Source: Locusta migratoria
Lineage: Eukaryota > Arthropoda > Insecta > Orthoptera > Acrididae
Assembly (NCBI GenBank): GCA_026315105.1
Contig: JAOYRU010002374.1
Span: 1-64,000 of the forward strand
DNA: 64,000 nucleotides
Direction: 5' to 3'
Under the pieces are notes generated by a model, which saw nothing but the letters and a program-made list of their open reading frames with translations, was not told the origin of the DNA and did no database searches. Every line of letters begins with the position of its first letter. Position 1 is the stretch's first letter. Shown piece after piece: positions 1 through 12,676 of the stretch. A program made the translations under genes and the position numbers.

Positions 1-3000
1 GAAACCACTGTCTTGTGCGAAACCACTGTCATCAGCGAAACCAATGTCTAGTGCGAAACAACACTCCTGTGCGAAACCACTGTCTTGTGCGAAACCAATG
101 ACTTGTGCGAAACCACTGTCTTGTGAGAAACCACTGTCTTGTGCGAAACCACTGTCTTGTGCGAAACCACTGTCTTGTGCGAAACCACTGTCTTGTGCGA
201 AACAACTGTCTTGTGCGAAACCACTGTCTTGTGCGAAACCACTGTCATGTGCGAAACTACTGTCATGTGCGAAACTACTGTCACGTGCGAAACCACTCAC
301 CTGTGCGAAACCACTGTCCTGTGCGAAACCACTGTCCTGTGCGAAACCACTGTCTTGTGCGAAACCACTGTCTTGTGCGAAACCACTGTCTTGTGCGAAA
401 CCACTGTCTTGGGCGAAACCACTGTCTTGTGCGAAACCACTGTCTTGTGCGAAACCACTGTCTTGTGCGAAACCACTGTCTTGTGCGAAACCACTGTCTT
501 GTGCGAAACCACTGTCTTGTGCGAAACCACTGTCTTGTGCGAAGCCACTGTCTTGTGCGAAGCCACTGTCTTGTGCGAAGCCACTGTCCCGTGCCAAACC
601 ACTGTCATGTGCGAAACCACTCACCTGTGTGAAACCACTCACCTGTGTGAAACCACTCACCTGTGTGAAACCACTCACCTGTGTGAACCCACTCACCTGT
701 GTGAAACCACTCACCTGTGTGAAACCACTCACCTTTGCGAAACCACTCACCTTTGCGAAACCACTCAACTCTGCGAAACCACTCAACTGTGCGAAACCAC
801 TCAACTGTGCGAAACCACTGTCTTGTGCGAAACCTCTGTCTTGTGCGAAACCTCTGTCTTGTGCGAAACCTCTGTCTCGTGCGAAACCTCTGTCTCGTGC
901 GAAACCTCTGTCTTGTGCGAAACCTTTGTCTTGTGCGAAACCTCTGTCTCGTGCGAAACCACTGTATTTTGCGAAACCACTGTCTTGTGCGAAGCCACTG
1001 TCTTGTGCGAAACCACTGTCATGTGCGAAACCACTGTCATGTGCGAAACCACTGTCATGTGCGAAACCACTGTCAAGTGCGAAACCACTGTCATGTGCGA
1101 AACCACTGTCATGTGCGAAACCACTGTCATGTGCGAAACCTGTGTCATGTGCGAGACCAGTGTCATGTGCGAGAACAGTGTCATGTGCGAGACCACTGTC
1201 ATGTGCGAGACCACTTTCTTGTGCGTGACCACTGTCTTGTGCGAAACCAATGTCTTGTACGAAACCACTGTCTTGTACGAAACCACTGTCTTGTGCGAAA
1301 CCACTGTCTTGTGCGAAACCACTGTCTTGTGCGAAACCACTGTCTTGTGCGAAACCACTGTCTTGTGCGAAACCACTGTCTTGTGCGAAACCACTGTCTT
1401 GTGCGAAACCACTGTCTTGTGTGAAAACACTGTCTTGTGTAAAAACACTGTCATGTGCGAAAACAATGTCTTGTGTGAAAACACTGTAATGTGCGAAACC
1501 ACTGTCAAGTGCGAAACCACTGTCTTGTGTGAAACCACTGTCTTGTGTGAAACCACTGTCTTGTGTGAAAACACTGTCTTGTGCTAAAACACTGTCATGT
1601 GTGAAACCAATGTCATGTGTGAAACCACTGTCATGTGCAAAACCACTGTCTTGTGCGAAACCACTGTCTTGTGCGAAACCACTGTCTTGTGCGAAACCAC
1701 TGTCTTGTGCGAAACCACTGTCTTGTGCGAAACCACTGTCTTGTGCGAAACCACTGTCTCGTGAGAAACCTTTGCCATGTGCGAAACCACTGTCTTGTGC
1801 GAAACCTTTGCCATGTGCGAAACCACTGTCATGTGCGAAACCACTATTTTGTGCGAAACCACTGTTTTGTGCGAAACCACTGTATTGTGTGACACCACTG
1901 TCCCGTGCCAAACCACTGTCATGTGCGAAACCATTCACGTGTGCGAAACCACTCACCTTTGTGAAACCACTCAACTGTGCGAAACCACTGTCTCATGCGA
2001 AACCACTGTCTTATGCGAAACCACTGTCTCGTGCGAAACGATTGTTTTGTGCGAAACCAATGTCTTGTGTGAAACCACTGTCTAGTGCGAAACAAACTAT
2101 TGTGCGAAACCACTGTCTAGTGCGAAACCACTGTCTTGTGCGAAACCACTGTCTTGTGCGAAACCACTGTCTTGTGCGAAACCACTGTCTTGTGCGAAAC
2201 CACTGTCTTGTGCTATACCACTGTCTTGTGCTATACCACTGTCATGTGCGAAAGCACTGTCATGTGCGAAACCACTGTCATGTGCGAAACCACTGTCATG
2301 TGCGAAACCACTGTTTTGTGCGGAACCACAATCTTGTGCGAAACCACTCTCTTGTGCGAAACTACTGTCTTGTGCGAAACTACTGTCTTGTGCGAAACCA
2401 CTGTCTTGTGCGAAACCACTGTCTTGTGCGAAACCACTGTCTTGTGCGAAACCACTGTCTTGTGCGAAACCACTGTCTTGTGCGAAACCACTGTCTTGTG
2501 CGAAACCACTGTCTTGTGCGAAACCACTGTCTTGTGCGAAACCACTGTCTTGTGCGAAACCACTGTCTTGTGCGAAACCACTGTCTTGTGCGAAACCACT
2601 GTCTTGTGCGAAACCACTGTCTTGTGCGAAACCACTGTCTTGTGCGAAAACACTGTCTTGTGCGAAAACACTGTCTTGTGCGAAAACACTGTCTTGTGCG
2701 AAAACACTGTCTTGTGCGAAAACACTGTCATTTGTGAAACCACTGTCTTGTGCGAAAACACTGTCATTTGTGAAACCACTGTCATGTGCGAAAACACTTT
2801 CTTGTACAAAACCATTGCAATGTGCGAAACCACTGTCATGTGCGAAAACACTTTCTTGTACAAAACCATTGCAATGTGCGAAACCACTGTCTTGTACGAA
2901 ACCACTGTCTTGTACGAAACCACTGTCTTGTACGAAACCACTGTCTTGTGCGAAACCACTGTCTTGTGCGAAACCACAGTAATGTGCGAAACCACTGTAA

Positions 3001-3248
3001 TGTGCGAAACCACTCACCTTTGCGAAACCACTCAACTGTGCGAAACCACTGTCTCGTGCGAAATCACTGTCTCGTGCGAAACCACTGTCTCGTGCGAAAC
3101 CACTCTCTCGTGCGAAACCACTCTCATGTGCGAAACCACTGTCTCGTGCGAAACCACTGTCTTGTGCGAAACCACTGTCTCGTGCGAAACCACTGTCTCG
3201 TGCGAAACCACTGTCTCGTGCGAAACCACTGTCTTGTGCGAAACCACT
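1..3248 (+). repeat. Family I HOR block 1 (S at 28 to next S at 3,249)
   Basis: One full family I cycle. In order: S landmark (28-72), canonical units, a 6-unit CACCTGTGTG run (622-729), CACCTTTG and CAACTGTG units, CCTCTG units (about 826-950), CATGTGC units, GAGACC units ending in a GCGTAACC unit (about 1,226), canonical units, GTGTGAAAACACTG units, CTATTTTG and TGACACC units (about 1,845-1,895), the 17-bp A unit (2,089), CTATACC units (about 2,212-2,235), a long canonical run, GAAAACACTG units, two Q units (about 2,811 and 2,871), TAATG units (about 2,990) and a GTCTCGTGC run leading to the next S. Confidence 0.85.
622..729 (+). repeat. CACCTGTGTG run, 6 units
   Basis: Consecutive GAAACCACTCACCTGTGT units; one has CCCACTC instead of CCACTC. 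Every unit contains the E-box-like CACCTG. Confidence 0.9.
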
Positions 3249-6200
3249 GTCATGAGCGAAACCAATGTCTAGTGCGAAACAACACTCCTGTTTGAAACCA
3301 CTGTCTTGTGCGAAACCAATGACTTGTGCGAAACCACTGTCTTGTGCGAAACCACTGTCTTGTGCGAAACCACTGTCTTGTGCGAAACCACTGTCTTGTG
3401 CGAAACCACTGTCTTGTGCGAAACCACTGTCTTGTGCGAAACCACTGTCATGTGCGAAACTACTGTCACGTGCGAAACCACTGTCCTGTGCGAAACCACT
3501 GTCCTGTGCGAAACCACTGTCCTGTGCGAAACCACTGTCTTTTGCGAAACCACTGTCTTGTGCGAAACCACTGTCTTGTGCGAAACCACTGTCTTGTGCG
3601 AAACCACTGTCTTGTGCGAAACCACTGTCTTGTGCGAAACCACTGTCTTGTGCGAAACTACTGTCTTGTGCGAAACCACTGTCTTGTGCGAAGCCACTGT
3701 CTTGTGCGAAGCCACTGTCCCGTGCCAAACCACTGTCATGTGCGAAACCACTCACCTGTGTGAAACCACTCACCTGTGTGAAACCACTCACCTGTGTGAA
3801 GCCACTCACCTGTGTGAAACCACTCACCTGTGTGAAACCACTCACCTGTGTGAAACCACTCACCTTTGCGAAACCACTCACCTTTGCGAAACCACTCACC
3901 TTTGCGAAACCACTCAACTGTGCGAAACCACTCAACTGTGCGAAACCACTGTCTTGTGCGAAACCTCTGTCTTGTGCGAAACCTCTGTCTTGTGCGAAAC
4001 CTCTGTCTCGTGCGAAACCACTGTATTTTGCGAATCCACTGTCTTGTGCGAAGCCACTGTCTTGTGCGAAGCCACTGTCTTGTGTGAAACCACTGTTTTG
4101 TGTGAAACCACTGTCTTGTGCGAAAACACTGTCTTGTGCTAAAACACTGTCTCGTGTGAAACCACTGTCATGTGCGAAACCACTGTCTTGTACGAAACCA
4201 CTGTCATGTGCGAAACCTTTGCCATGTGCGAAACCATTGTCATATGCGAAACCACTATTTTGTTCGAAACCACTATTTTGTGCGAAACCACTGTCTTGTG
4301 CGACACCACTGTCACGTGCCAAACCACTGTCATGTGTGAAACCACTCACCTGTGCGAATCCACTCACCTTTGCGAATCCACTCAACTGTGCGAAACCACT
4401 GTCTCCTGCAAAACCACTGTCTCGTGTGAAACCTCTCTCTCGTGCGAAACCACTGTTTTGTGCGTAACCAATGTCTTGTGTGAAACCAATGTCTAGTGCG
4501 AAACAAACTATTGTACGAAACCACTGTCTTGTGCGAAACCACTGTCTTGTGCGAAACCACTGTCTTGTGCGAAACCACTGTCTTGTGCGAAACCACTGTC
4601 TTGTGCGATACCACTGTCTTGTGCGAAAGCACTGTCTTGAGCGAAAGCACTGTCATGTGCGAAACCACTGTCATGTGCGAAACCACTGTCATGTGCGAAA
4701 CCACTCTCATGTGCGAAACCACTGTCTTGTGCAATACCACTGTCTTGTGCAATACCACTGTCTTGTGCAATACCACTGTCTTGTGCGAAACCACTGTCTT
4801 GTGCGAAACCACTGTCTTGTGCGAAACCACTGTCTTGTGCGAAACCACTGTCTTGTGCGAAACCACTGTCTTGTGCGAAACCACTGTCTTGTGCGAAACC
4901 ACAGTCTTGTGCGAAACCACAGTCTTGTGCGAAAACACTGTCATTTGTGAAACCACTGTCATGTGCGAAACCACTGTCTTGTACAAAACCATTGCAATGT
5001 GCGAAACCACTGTCTTGTGCGAAACCACTGTCATCAGCGAAACCACTGTCTAGTGCGAAACAACACTCTTGTGCGAAACCACTCTCTTTTGCGAAACCAC
5101 TGTCTTGTACGAAACCAATGACTAGTACGAAACCACTGTCTTCTGCGAAACCTTTGCCATGTGCGAAACCACTGTCATATGCGAAACCACTATTTAGTGC
5201 GAAACCACTGTTCTGTGCGAAACCACTCTCTTGTGCGACACCACTGTCCCGTGCCAAACCACTGTCATGTGCGAAACCACTCACCTGTGCGAAACCACTC
5301 AACTGTGCGAAACCACTGTCTCCTGCAAAACCACTGTCTCGTGCGAACCACTGTCTCGTGCGAAACCACTGTCTCGTGCGAAACCACTGTCTCGTGCGAA
5401 ACCACTGTTTTGTGCGTAACCAATGTCTTGCGAGAAACCAATGTCTAGTGCGAAACAAACTATTGTGCGAAACCACTGTCTAGTGCGAAACCACTGTCTT
5501 GTAAAAACCACTGTCTTGTGCGAAACCACTGTCTTGTGCGAAACCACTGTCTTGTGCGAAACCACTGTCTTGTGCGAAACCACTTTCTTGTGCGAAACCA
5601 CTGTCTTGTGCGAAACCACTGTCTTGTGCGAAACCACTGTCTTGTGCGAAACCACACTCTTGTGCGAAACCACTGTCTTGTGCCAGAACTCTGTCATTTG
5701 TGAAACCACTGTCATGTGCGAAACCACTGTCTTGTACAAAACCATTTCAATGTGCGAAACCACTGTCTTGTGCGAAGCCACTGTCTTGTGCGAAACCACT
5801 GTCTTGTGCGAAACCACTGTCTTGTGCGAAACCACTGTCTTGTGCGAAACCACTGTCTTGTGTGAAACCACTGTCTTGTGCAAAACCACTGTCTTGTGCA
5901 AAACCACTCTCTTGTGCAAAACCACTGTCTTGTGCAAAACCACTGTCTTGTGCGAAAAGACTGTCTTGTGCGAAATCTTTGTTATGTGCGAAACCACTGT
6001 CATGTGCGAAACCACTGTCATGTGCGAAACCACTGTCATGTGCGAAACCACTGTCAAGTGCGAAACCACTGTCTAGTGCGAAACCACTGTCTTGTGTGAA
6101 ACCACTGTCTTGTGCGAAACCACTGTCTTGTGCGAAACCATTGTCTTGTGTGAAACCACTGTCTTGTGCGAAACCACTGTCATGTACGAAACCAATGTCA

Positions 6201-6590
6201 TGTGCGAGACCATTGTCTTGTGCGAACCCACTGTCTTGTGCGAAACCACTGTCTTGTGTGAAAACACTGTCTTGTGCTAAAACACTCTCATGTGTGAAAC
6301 CACTGTCATGTTCGAAACCACTGTCTTGTGCAAAACCACTGTCTTGTGCGAAACCTTTCCCATGTGCGAAACCTTTGCCATGTGCGAAACCACTGTCATG
6401 TGCGAAACCACTGTTTTGTGCGAAACCACTGTTTTGTGCGAAACCACTGTCTTATGCGACACCACTGTCCCGTGCCAAACCACTGTCATGTGCGAAACCA
6501 TTCACCTGTGCAAAAAACACTCACCTTTGTGAAACCACTCAACTGTGCGAAACCACTGTCTCGTGCGAAACCACTGTCTCGTGCGAAACC
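3249..6590 (+). repeat. Mixed HOR block, copy a (also at 26.8 and 51.4 kb)
   Basis: The block starts with an S variant (CATGAGC instead of CATCAGC, ending CTGTTTG). It runs through a 6-unit CACCTGTGTG run (3,753-3,860) to two A units (4,500 and 5,452), each preceded by a GCGTAACC unit (about 4,463 and 5,415). Shared marks with the later copies are the GTGCAATACC units (about 4,730-4,775), an S-like unit near 5,032, a unit lacking one A (CGAACCACTG, near 5,345), GTAAAAACC (near 5,502) and GAAACCTTTCCC (near 6,352). Near 6,590 the order switches to family I, so this copy stops short of the family II section that follows the other two. Confidence 0.75.
3753..3860 (+). repeat. CACCTGTGTG run, 6 units
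   Basis: Six consecutive units, one beginning GAAGCC; followed by three CACCTTTG units. Confidence 0.9.
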
Positions 6591-8645
6591 AATGTCATGT
6601 GCGAAACCACTGTCATGTGCGAAACCAGTGTCATGTGCGAAACCACTGTCATGTGCGAGACCACTGTCATGTGCGAGATCACTTTCTTGTGCGTAACCAC
6701 TGTCTTGTACGAAACCACTGTCTTGTACGAAACCACTGTCTTGTACGAAACCACTGTCTTGTACGAAACCACCGTCTTGTACGAAACCACTGTCTTGTAC
6801 GAAACCACTGTCTTGTGCGAAACCACTGTCTTGTGCGAAACCACTGTCGTGTGCGAAACCACTGTCTTGTGCGAAACCACTGTCTTGTGCGAAACCACTG
6901 TCTTGTGCAAAACCACTGTCTTGTGCGAAACCACTGTCTTGTGCGAAACCACTGTCTTGTGTGAAAACACTGTCTTGTGTGAAAACACTGTCATGTGCGA
7001 AACCACTGTCTTGTGCGAAAACACTGTCATGTGCGAAACCACTGTCAAGTGCGAAACCACTGTCTTGTGTGAAACCACTGTCTTGTGTGAAACCACTGTC
7101 TTGTGTGAAAACACTGTCTTGTGCTAAAACACTGTCATGTGTGAAACCACTGTCATGTGTGAAACCACTGTCATGTGCGAAACCACTGTCATGTGCGAAA
7201 CCACTGTCTTGTGCGAAACCACTGTCTTGTGCGAAACCACTGTCTTGTGCGAAACCACTTTCTTGTGCGAAACCTTTGCCATGTGCGAAACCACTGTCTT
7301 GTGCGAAACCTTTGCCATGTGCGAAACCACTGTCATATGCGAAACCACTATTTTGTGCGAAACCACTGTTTTGTGCGAAACCACTGTATTGTGTGACACC
7401 ACTGTCCCGTGCCAAACCACTGTCATGTGCGAAACCATTCACGTGTGCGAAACCACTCACCTTTGTGAAACCACTCAACTGTGCGAAACCACTGTCTCAT
7501 GAGAAACCACTGTCTTGTGCGAAACCACTGTCTCGTGCGAAACGATTGTTTTGTGCGAAACCAATGTCTTGTGTGAAACCACTGTCTAGTGCGAAACAAA
7601 CTATTGTGCGAAACCACTGTCTAGTGCGAAACCACTGTCTTGTGCGAAACCACTGTCTTTTGCGAAACCACTGTCTTGTGCGAAACCACTGTCTTGTGCT
7701 ATACCACTGTCTTGTGCTATACCACTGTCATGTGCGAAAGCACTGTCATGTGCGAAAGCACTGTCATGTGCAAAACCACAGTCATGTGCGAAACCACTGT
7801 TTTGTGCGAAACCACAATCTTGTGCGAAACCACTCTCTTGTGCGGAACCACTGTCTTGTGCAAAACCACTGTCTTGTGCGAAACCACTGTCTTGTGCGAA
7901 ACCACTGTCTTGTGCGAAACCACTGTCTTGTGCGAAACCACTGTCTTGTGCGAAACCACTGTCTTGTGAGAAACCACTGTCTTGTGAGAAACCACTGTCT
8001 TGTGCGAAACCACTGTCTTGTGCGAAACCACTGTCTTGTGCGAAACCACTGTCTTGTGCGAAACCACTGTCTTGTGCGAAACCACTGTCTTGTGCGAAAC
8101 CACTGTCTTGTGCGAAACCACTGTCTTGTGCGAAACCACTGTCTTGTGCGAAACCACTGTCTTGTGCGAAAAACACTGTCTTGTGCGAAAACACTGTCAT
8201 TTGTGAAACCACTGTCTTGTGCGAAAACACTGTCATTTATGAAACCACTGTCTTGTGCGAAAACACTGTCATTTGTGAAACCACTGTCATGTGCGAAAAC
8301 ACTGTCTTGTACAAAACCATTGCAATGTGCGAAACCACTGTCTTGTACGAAACCACTGTCTTGTACGAAACCACTGTCTTGTACGAAACCACTGTCTTGT
8401 GCGAAACCACTGTCTTGTGCGAAACCACTGTAATGTGCGAAACCACTCACCTTTGCGAAACCACTCAACTGTGCGAAACCACTGTCTCGTGCGAAACCAC
8501 TCTCACGTGCGAAACCACTGTCTCGTGCGAAACCACTGTCTCGTGCGAAACCACTGTCTCGTGCGAAACCACTGTCTCGTGCGAAACCACTGTCTCGTGC
8601 GAAACCACTGTCTCGTGCGAAACCACTGTCTTGTGCGAAACCACT
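6591..8645 (+). repeat. Family I HOR block 2
   Basis: After the switch near 6,590 the block carries family I marks: CATGTGCGAGACC and GCGTAACC (about 6,690), GTACG units, GTGTGAAAACACTG, TGACACC (about 7,395), A (7,593), CTATACC (about 7,700), GTGAG units (about 7,970), Q (about 8,316), one TAATG unit (about 8,432) and a GTCTCGTGC run up to the S at 8,646. There is a one-base insertion in the CGAAAAACACTG unit near 8,168. Confidence 0.75.
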
Positions 8646-11600
8646 GTCATCAGCGAAACCAATGTCTAGTGCGAAACAACACTCCTGTGCGAAACCACTG
8701 TCTTGTGCGAAACCAATGACTTGTGCGAAACCACTGTCTTGTGCGAAACCACTGTCTTGTACGAAACCACTGTCTTGTGCGAAACCACTGTCTTGTACGA
8801 AACCACTGTCTTGTGCGAAACCACTGTCTTGTGCGAAACCACTGTCTTGTGCGAAACCACTGTCATGTGCGAAACCACTGTCATGTGCGAAACTACTGTC
8901 ATGTGCGAAACTACTGTCACGTGCGAAACCACTCACCTGTGCGAAACCACTGTCCTGTGCGAAACCACTGTCCTGTGCGAAACCACTGTCCTGTGCGAAA
9001 CCACTCTCTTGTGCGAAACCACTGTCTTGTGCGAAACCACTGTCTTGTGCGAAACCACTGTCTTGGGCGAAACTACTGTCCTGTGCGAAACCACTGTCTT
9101 GTGCGAAACCACTGTCTTGTGCGAAACCACTGTCTTGTGCGAAACCACTGTCTTGTGCGAAACCACTGTCTTGTGCGAAACCACTGTCTTGTGCGAAACC
9201 ACTGTCTTGTGCGAAGCCACTGTCTTGTGCGAAGCCACTGTCCCGTGCCAAACCACTGTCATGTGCGAAACCACTCACCTGTGTGAAACCACTCACCTGT
9301 GTGAAACCACTCACCTGTGTGAAACCACTCACCTGTGTGAAACCACTCACCTTTGCGAAACCACTCACCTTTGCGAAACCACTCAACTGTGCGAAACCAC
9401 TCAACTGTGCGAAACCACTCAACTGTGCGAAACCATTGTCTTGTGCGAAAACTCTGTCTTGTGCGAAACCTCTGTCTTGTGCGAAACCTCTGTCTTGTGC
9501 GAAACCTCTGTCTTGTGCGAAACCTCTGTCTCGTGCGAAACCTCTGTCTCGTGCGAAACCTTTGTCTTGTGCGAAACCTCTGTCTCGTGCGAAACCACTG
9601 TATTTTGCGAAACCACTGTCTTGTGCGAAGCCACTGTCTTGTGCGAAACCACTGTCATGTGCGAAACCACTGTCATGTGCGAAACCACTGGCATGTGCGA
9701 AACCACTGTCATGTGCGAAACCACTGTCATGTGCGAAACCACTGTCATGTGCGAAACCACTGTCATGTGCGAAACCTGTGTCATGTGCGAAACCTGTGTC
9801 ATGTGCGAGACCAGTGTCATGTGCGAGACCACTGTCATGTGCGAGACCACTTTCTTGTGCGTAACCACTGTCTTGTACGAAACCAATGTCTTGTACGAAA
9901 CCACTGTCTTGTACGAAACCACTGTCTTGTACGAAACCACTGTCTTGTGCGAAACCACTGTCTTGTGCGAAACCACTGTCTTGTGCGAAACCACTGTCTT
10001 GTGCGAAACCACTGTCTTGTGCGAAACCACTGTCTTGTGCGAAACCACTGTCTTGTGCGAAACCACTGTCTTGTGTGAAAACACTGTCATGTGCAAAAAC
10101 ACTGTCTTGTGTGAAAACACTGTAATGTGCGAAACCACTGTCAAGTGCGAAACCACTGTCTTGTGTGAAACCACTGTCTTGTGTGAAACCACTGTCTTGT
10201 GTGAAAACACTGTCTTGTGCTAAAACACTGTCATGTGTGAAACCAATGTCATGTGTGAAACCACTGTCATGTGCGAAACCACTGTCTTGTGAGAAACCAC
10301 TGTCTTGTGCGAAACCACTGTCTTGTGCGAAACCACTGTCTTGTGCGAAACCTTTGCCATGTGCGAAACCACTGTCATATGCGAAACCACTATTTTGTGC
10401 GAAACCACTGTTTTGTGCGAAACCACTGTATTGTGTGACACCACTGTCCCGTGCCAAACCACTGTCACGTGCGAAACCATTCACGTGTGCGAAACCACTC
10501 ACCTTTGTGAAACCACTCAACTGTGCGAAACCACTGTCTCATGCGAAACCACTGTCTTGTACGAAACCACTGTCTCGTGCGAAACGATTGTTTTGTGCGA
10601 AACCAATGTCTTGTGTGAAACCACTGTCTAGTGCGAAACAAACTATTGTGCGAAACCACTGTCTAGTGCGAAACCACTGTCTAGTGCGAAACCACTGTCT
10701 TGTGCGAAACCACTGTCTTGTGCGAAACCACTGTCTTGTGCGAAACCACTGTCTTGTGCTATACCACTGTCTTGTGCTATACCACTGTCATGTGCGAAAG
10801 CACTGTCATGTGCGAAACCACTGTCATGTGCGAAACCACTGTCATGTGCGAAACCACTGTCATGTGCGAAACCACTGTTTTGTGCGAAACCACAATCTTG
10901 TGCGAAACCACTCTCTTGTGCGAAACTACTGTCTTGTGCGAAACCACTGTCTTGTGCGAAACCACTGTCTTGTGCGAAACCACAGTCTTGTGCGAAACCA
11001 CTGTCTTGTGCGAAACCACTGTCTTGTGCGAAACCACTGTCTTGTGCGAAACCACTGTCTTGTGCGTAACCACTGTCTTGTGCGTAACCACTGTCTTGTG
11101 AGAAACCACTGTCTTGTGAGAAACCACTGTCTTGTGAGAAACCACTGTCTTGTGCGAAACCACTGTCTTGTGCGAAACCACTGTCTTGTGCGAAACCACT
11201 GTCTTGTGCGAAACCACTGTCTTGTGCGAAACCACTGTCTTGTGCGAAAACACTGTCTTGTGCGAAAACACTGTCTTGTGCGAAAACACTGTCTTGTGCG
11301 AAAACACTGTCATTTGTGAAACCACTGTCTTGTGCGAAAACACTGTCATTTGTGAAACCACTGTCATGTGCGAAAACACTTTCTTGTACAAAACCATTGC
11401 AATGTGCGAAACCACTGTCTTGTACGAAACCACTGTCTTGTACGAAACCACTGTCTTGTACGAAACCACTGTCTTGTGCGAAACCACTGTCTTGTGCGAA
11501 ACCACAGTAATGTGCGAAACCACTGTAATGTGCGAAACCACTCACCTTTGCGAAACCACTCAACTGTGCGAAACCACTGTCTCGTGCGAAATCACTGCCT

Positions 11601-12676
11601 CGTGCGAAACCACTGTCTCGTGCGAAACCACTGTCTCGTGCGAAAACACTGTCTTGTGCGAAAACACTGTCATGTGCGAAAGCACTGTCATGTGCGAAAC
11701 CACTGACATGTGCAAAACCACTGTCATGTGCGAAATCACTGTTTTGTGCGAAACCACAATCTTGTGCGAAACCACAATCTTGTGCGAAACCACTCTCTTG
11801 TGCGAAACCACTGTCTTGTGCGAAACCACTGTCTTGTGCGAAACCACTGTCTTGTGCGAAACCACTGTCTTGTGCGAAACCACTGTCTTGTGCGAAACCA
11901 CTGTCTTGTGCGAAACCACTGTCTTGTGCGAAACCACTGTCTTGTGAGAAACCACTGTCTTGTGAGAAACCACTGTCTTGTGCGAAACCACTGTCTTGTG
12001 CGAAACCACTGTCTTGTGCGAAACCACTGTCTTGTGCGAAACCACTGTCTTGTGCGAAACCACTGTCTTGTGCGAAACCACTGTCTTGTGCGAAACCACT
12101 GTCTTGTGCGAAACCACTGTCTTGTGCGAAAACACTGTCTTGTGCGAAAACACTGTCTTGTGCGAAAACACTGTCATTTGTGAAACCACTGTCTTGTGCG
12201 AAAACACTGTCATTTATGAAACCACTGTCTTGTGCGAAAACACTGTCATTTGTGAAACCACTGTCATGTGCGAAAACACTGTCTTGTACAAAACCATTGC
12301 AATGTGCGAAACCACTGTCTTGTACGAAACCACTGTCTTGTACGAAACCACTGTCTTGTGCGAAACCACTGTCTTGTGCGAAACCACTGTAATGTGCGAA
12401 ACCACTCACCTTTGCGAAACCACTCAACTGTGCGAAACCACTGTCTCGTGCGAAACCACTGTCTCGTGCGAAATCACTGTCTCGTGCGAAACCACTCTCT
12501 CGTGCGAAACCACTCTCTCGTGCGAAACCACTCTCTCGTGCGAAACCACTCTCTCGTGCGAAACCACTCTCACATGCGAAACCACTGTCTCGTGCGAAAC
12601 CACTGTCTCGTGCGAAACCACTGTCTCGTGCGAAACCACTGTCTCGTGCGAAACCACTGTCTTGTGCGAAACCACT
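8646..12676 (+). repeat. Family I HOR block 3 (S to S, 4,031 bp)
   Basis: This block follows the block 1 order with a 4-unit CACCTGTGTG run (9,276-9,347), GCGTAACC (about 9,860), A (10,635), a distinctive pair of GCGTAACC units (about 11,064 and 11,082), Q (about 11,393), GAAATCACTGCCTCG (about 11,588) and a second Q (about 12,290). The GCGTAACC pair recurs near 40,740, which ties this block to 39.5-42.5 kb. Confidence 0.8.
9276..9347 (+). repeat. CACCTGTGTG run, 4 units
   Basis: The shortest run of this variant; followed by two CACCTTTG and three CAACTGTG units. Confidence 0.9.

Noticed and set aside
44..1228. Plus-strand cysteine-rich KPLSCA repeat protein
   Set aside because: Overlaps open frames of similar length on both strands; no start context, no leader, and variants change amino acids freely.
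5878..5960. C/EBP-like TTGTGCAA sites where GTGCGAAA has become GTGCAAAA
   Set aside because: The site arises automatically from CpG decay and occurs wherever the variant does; nothing suggests regulation.
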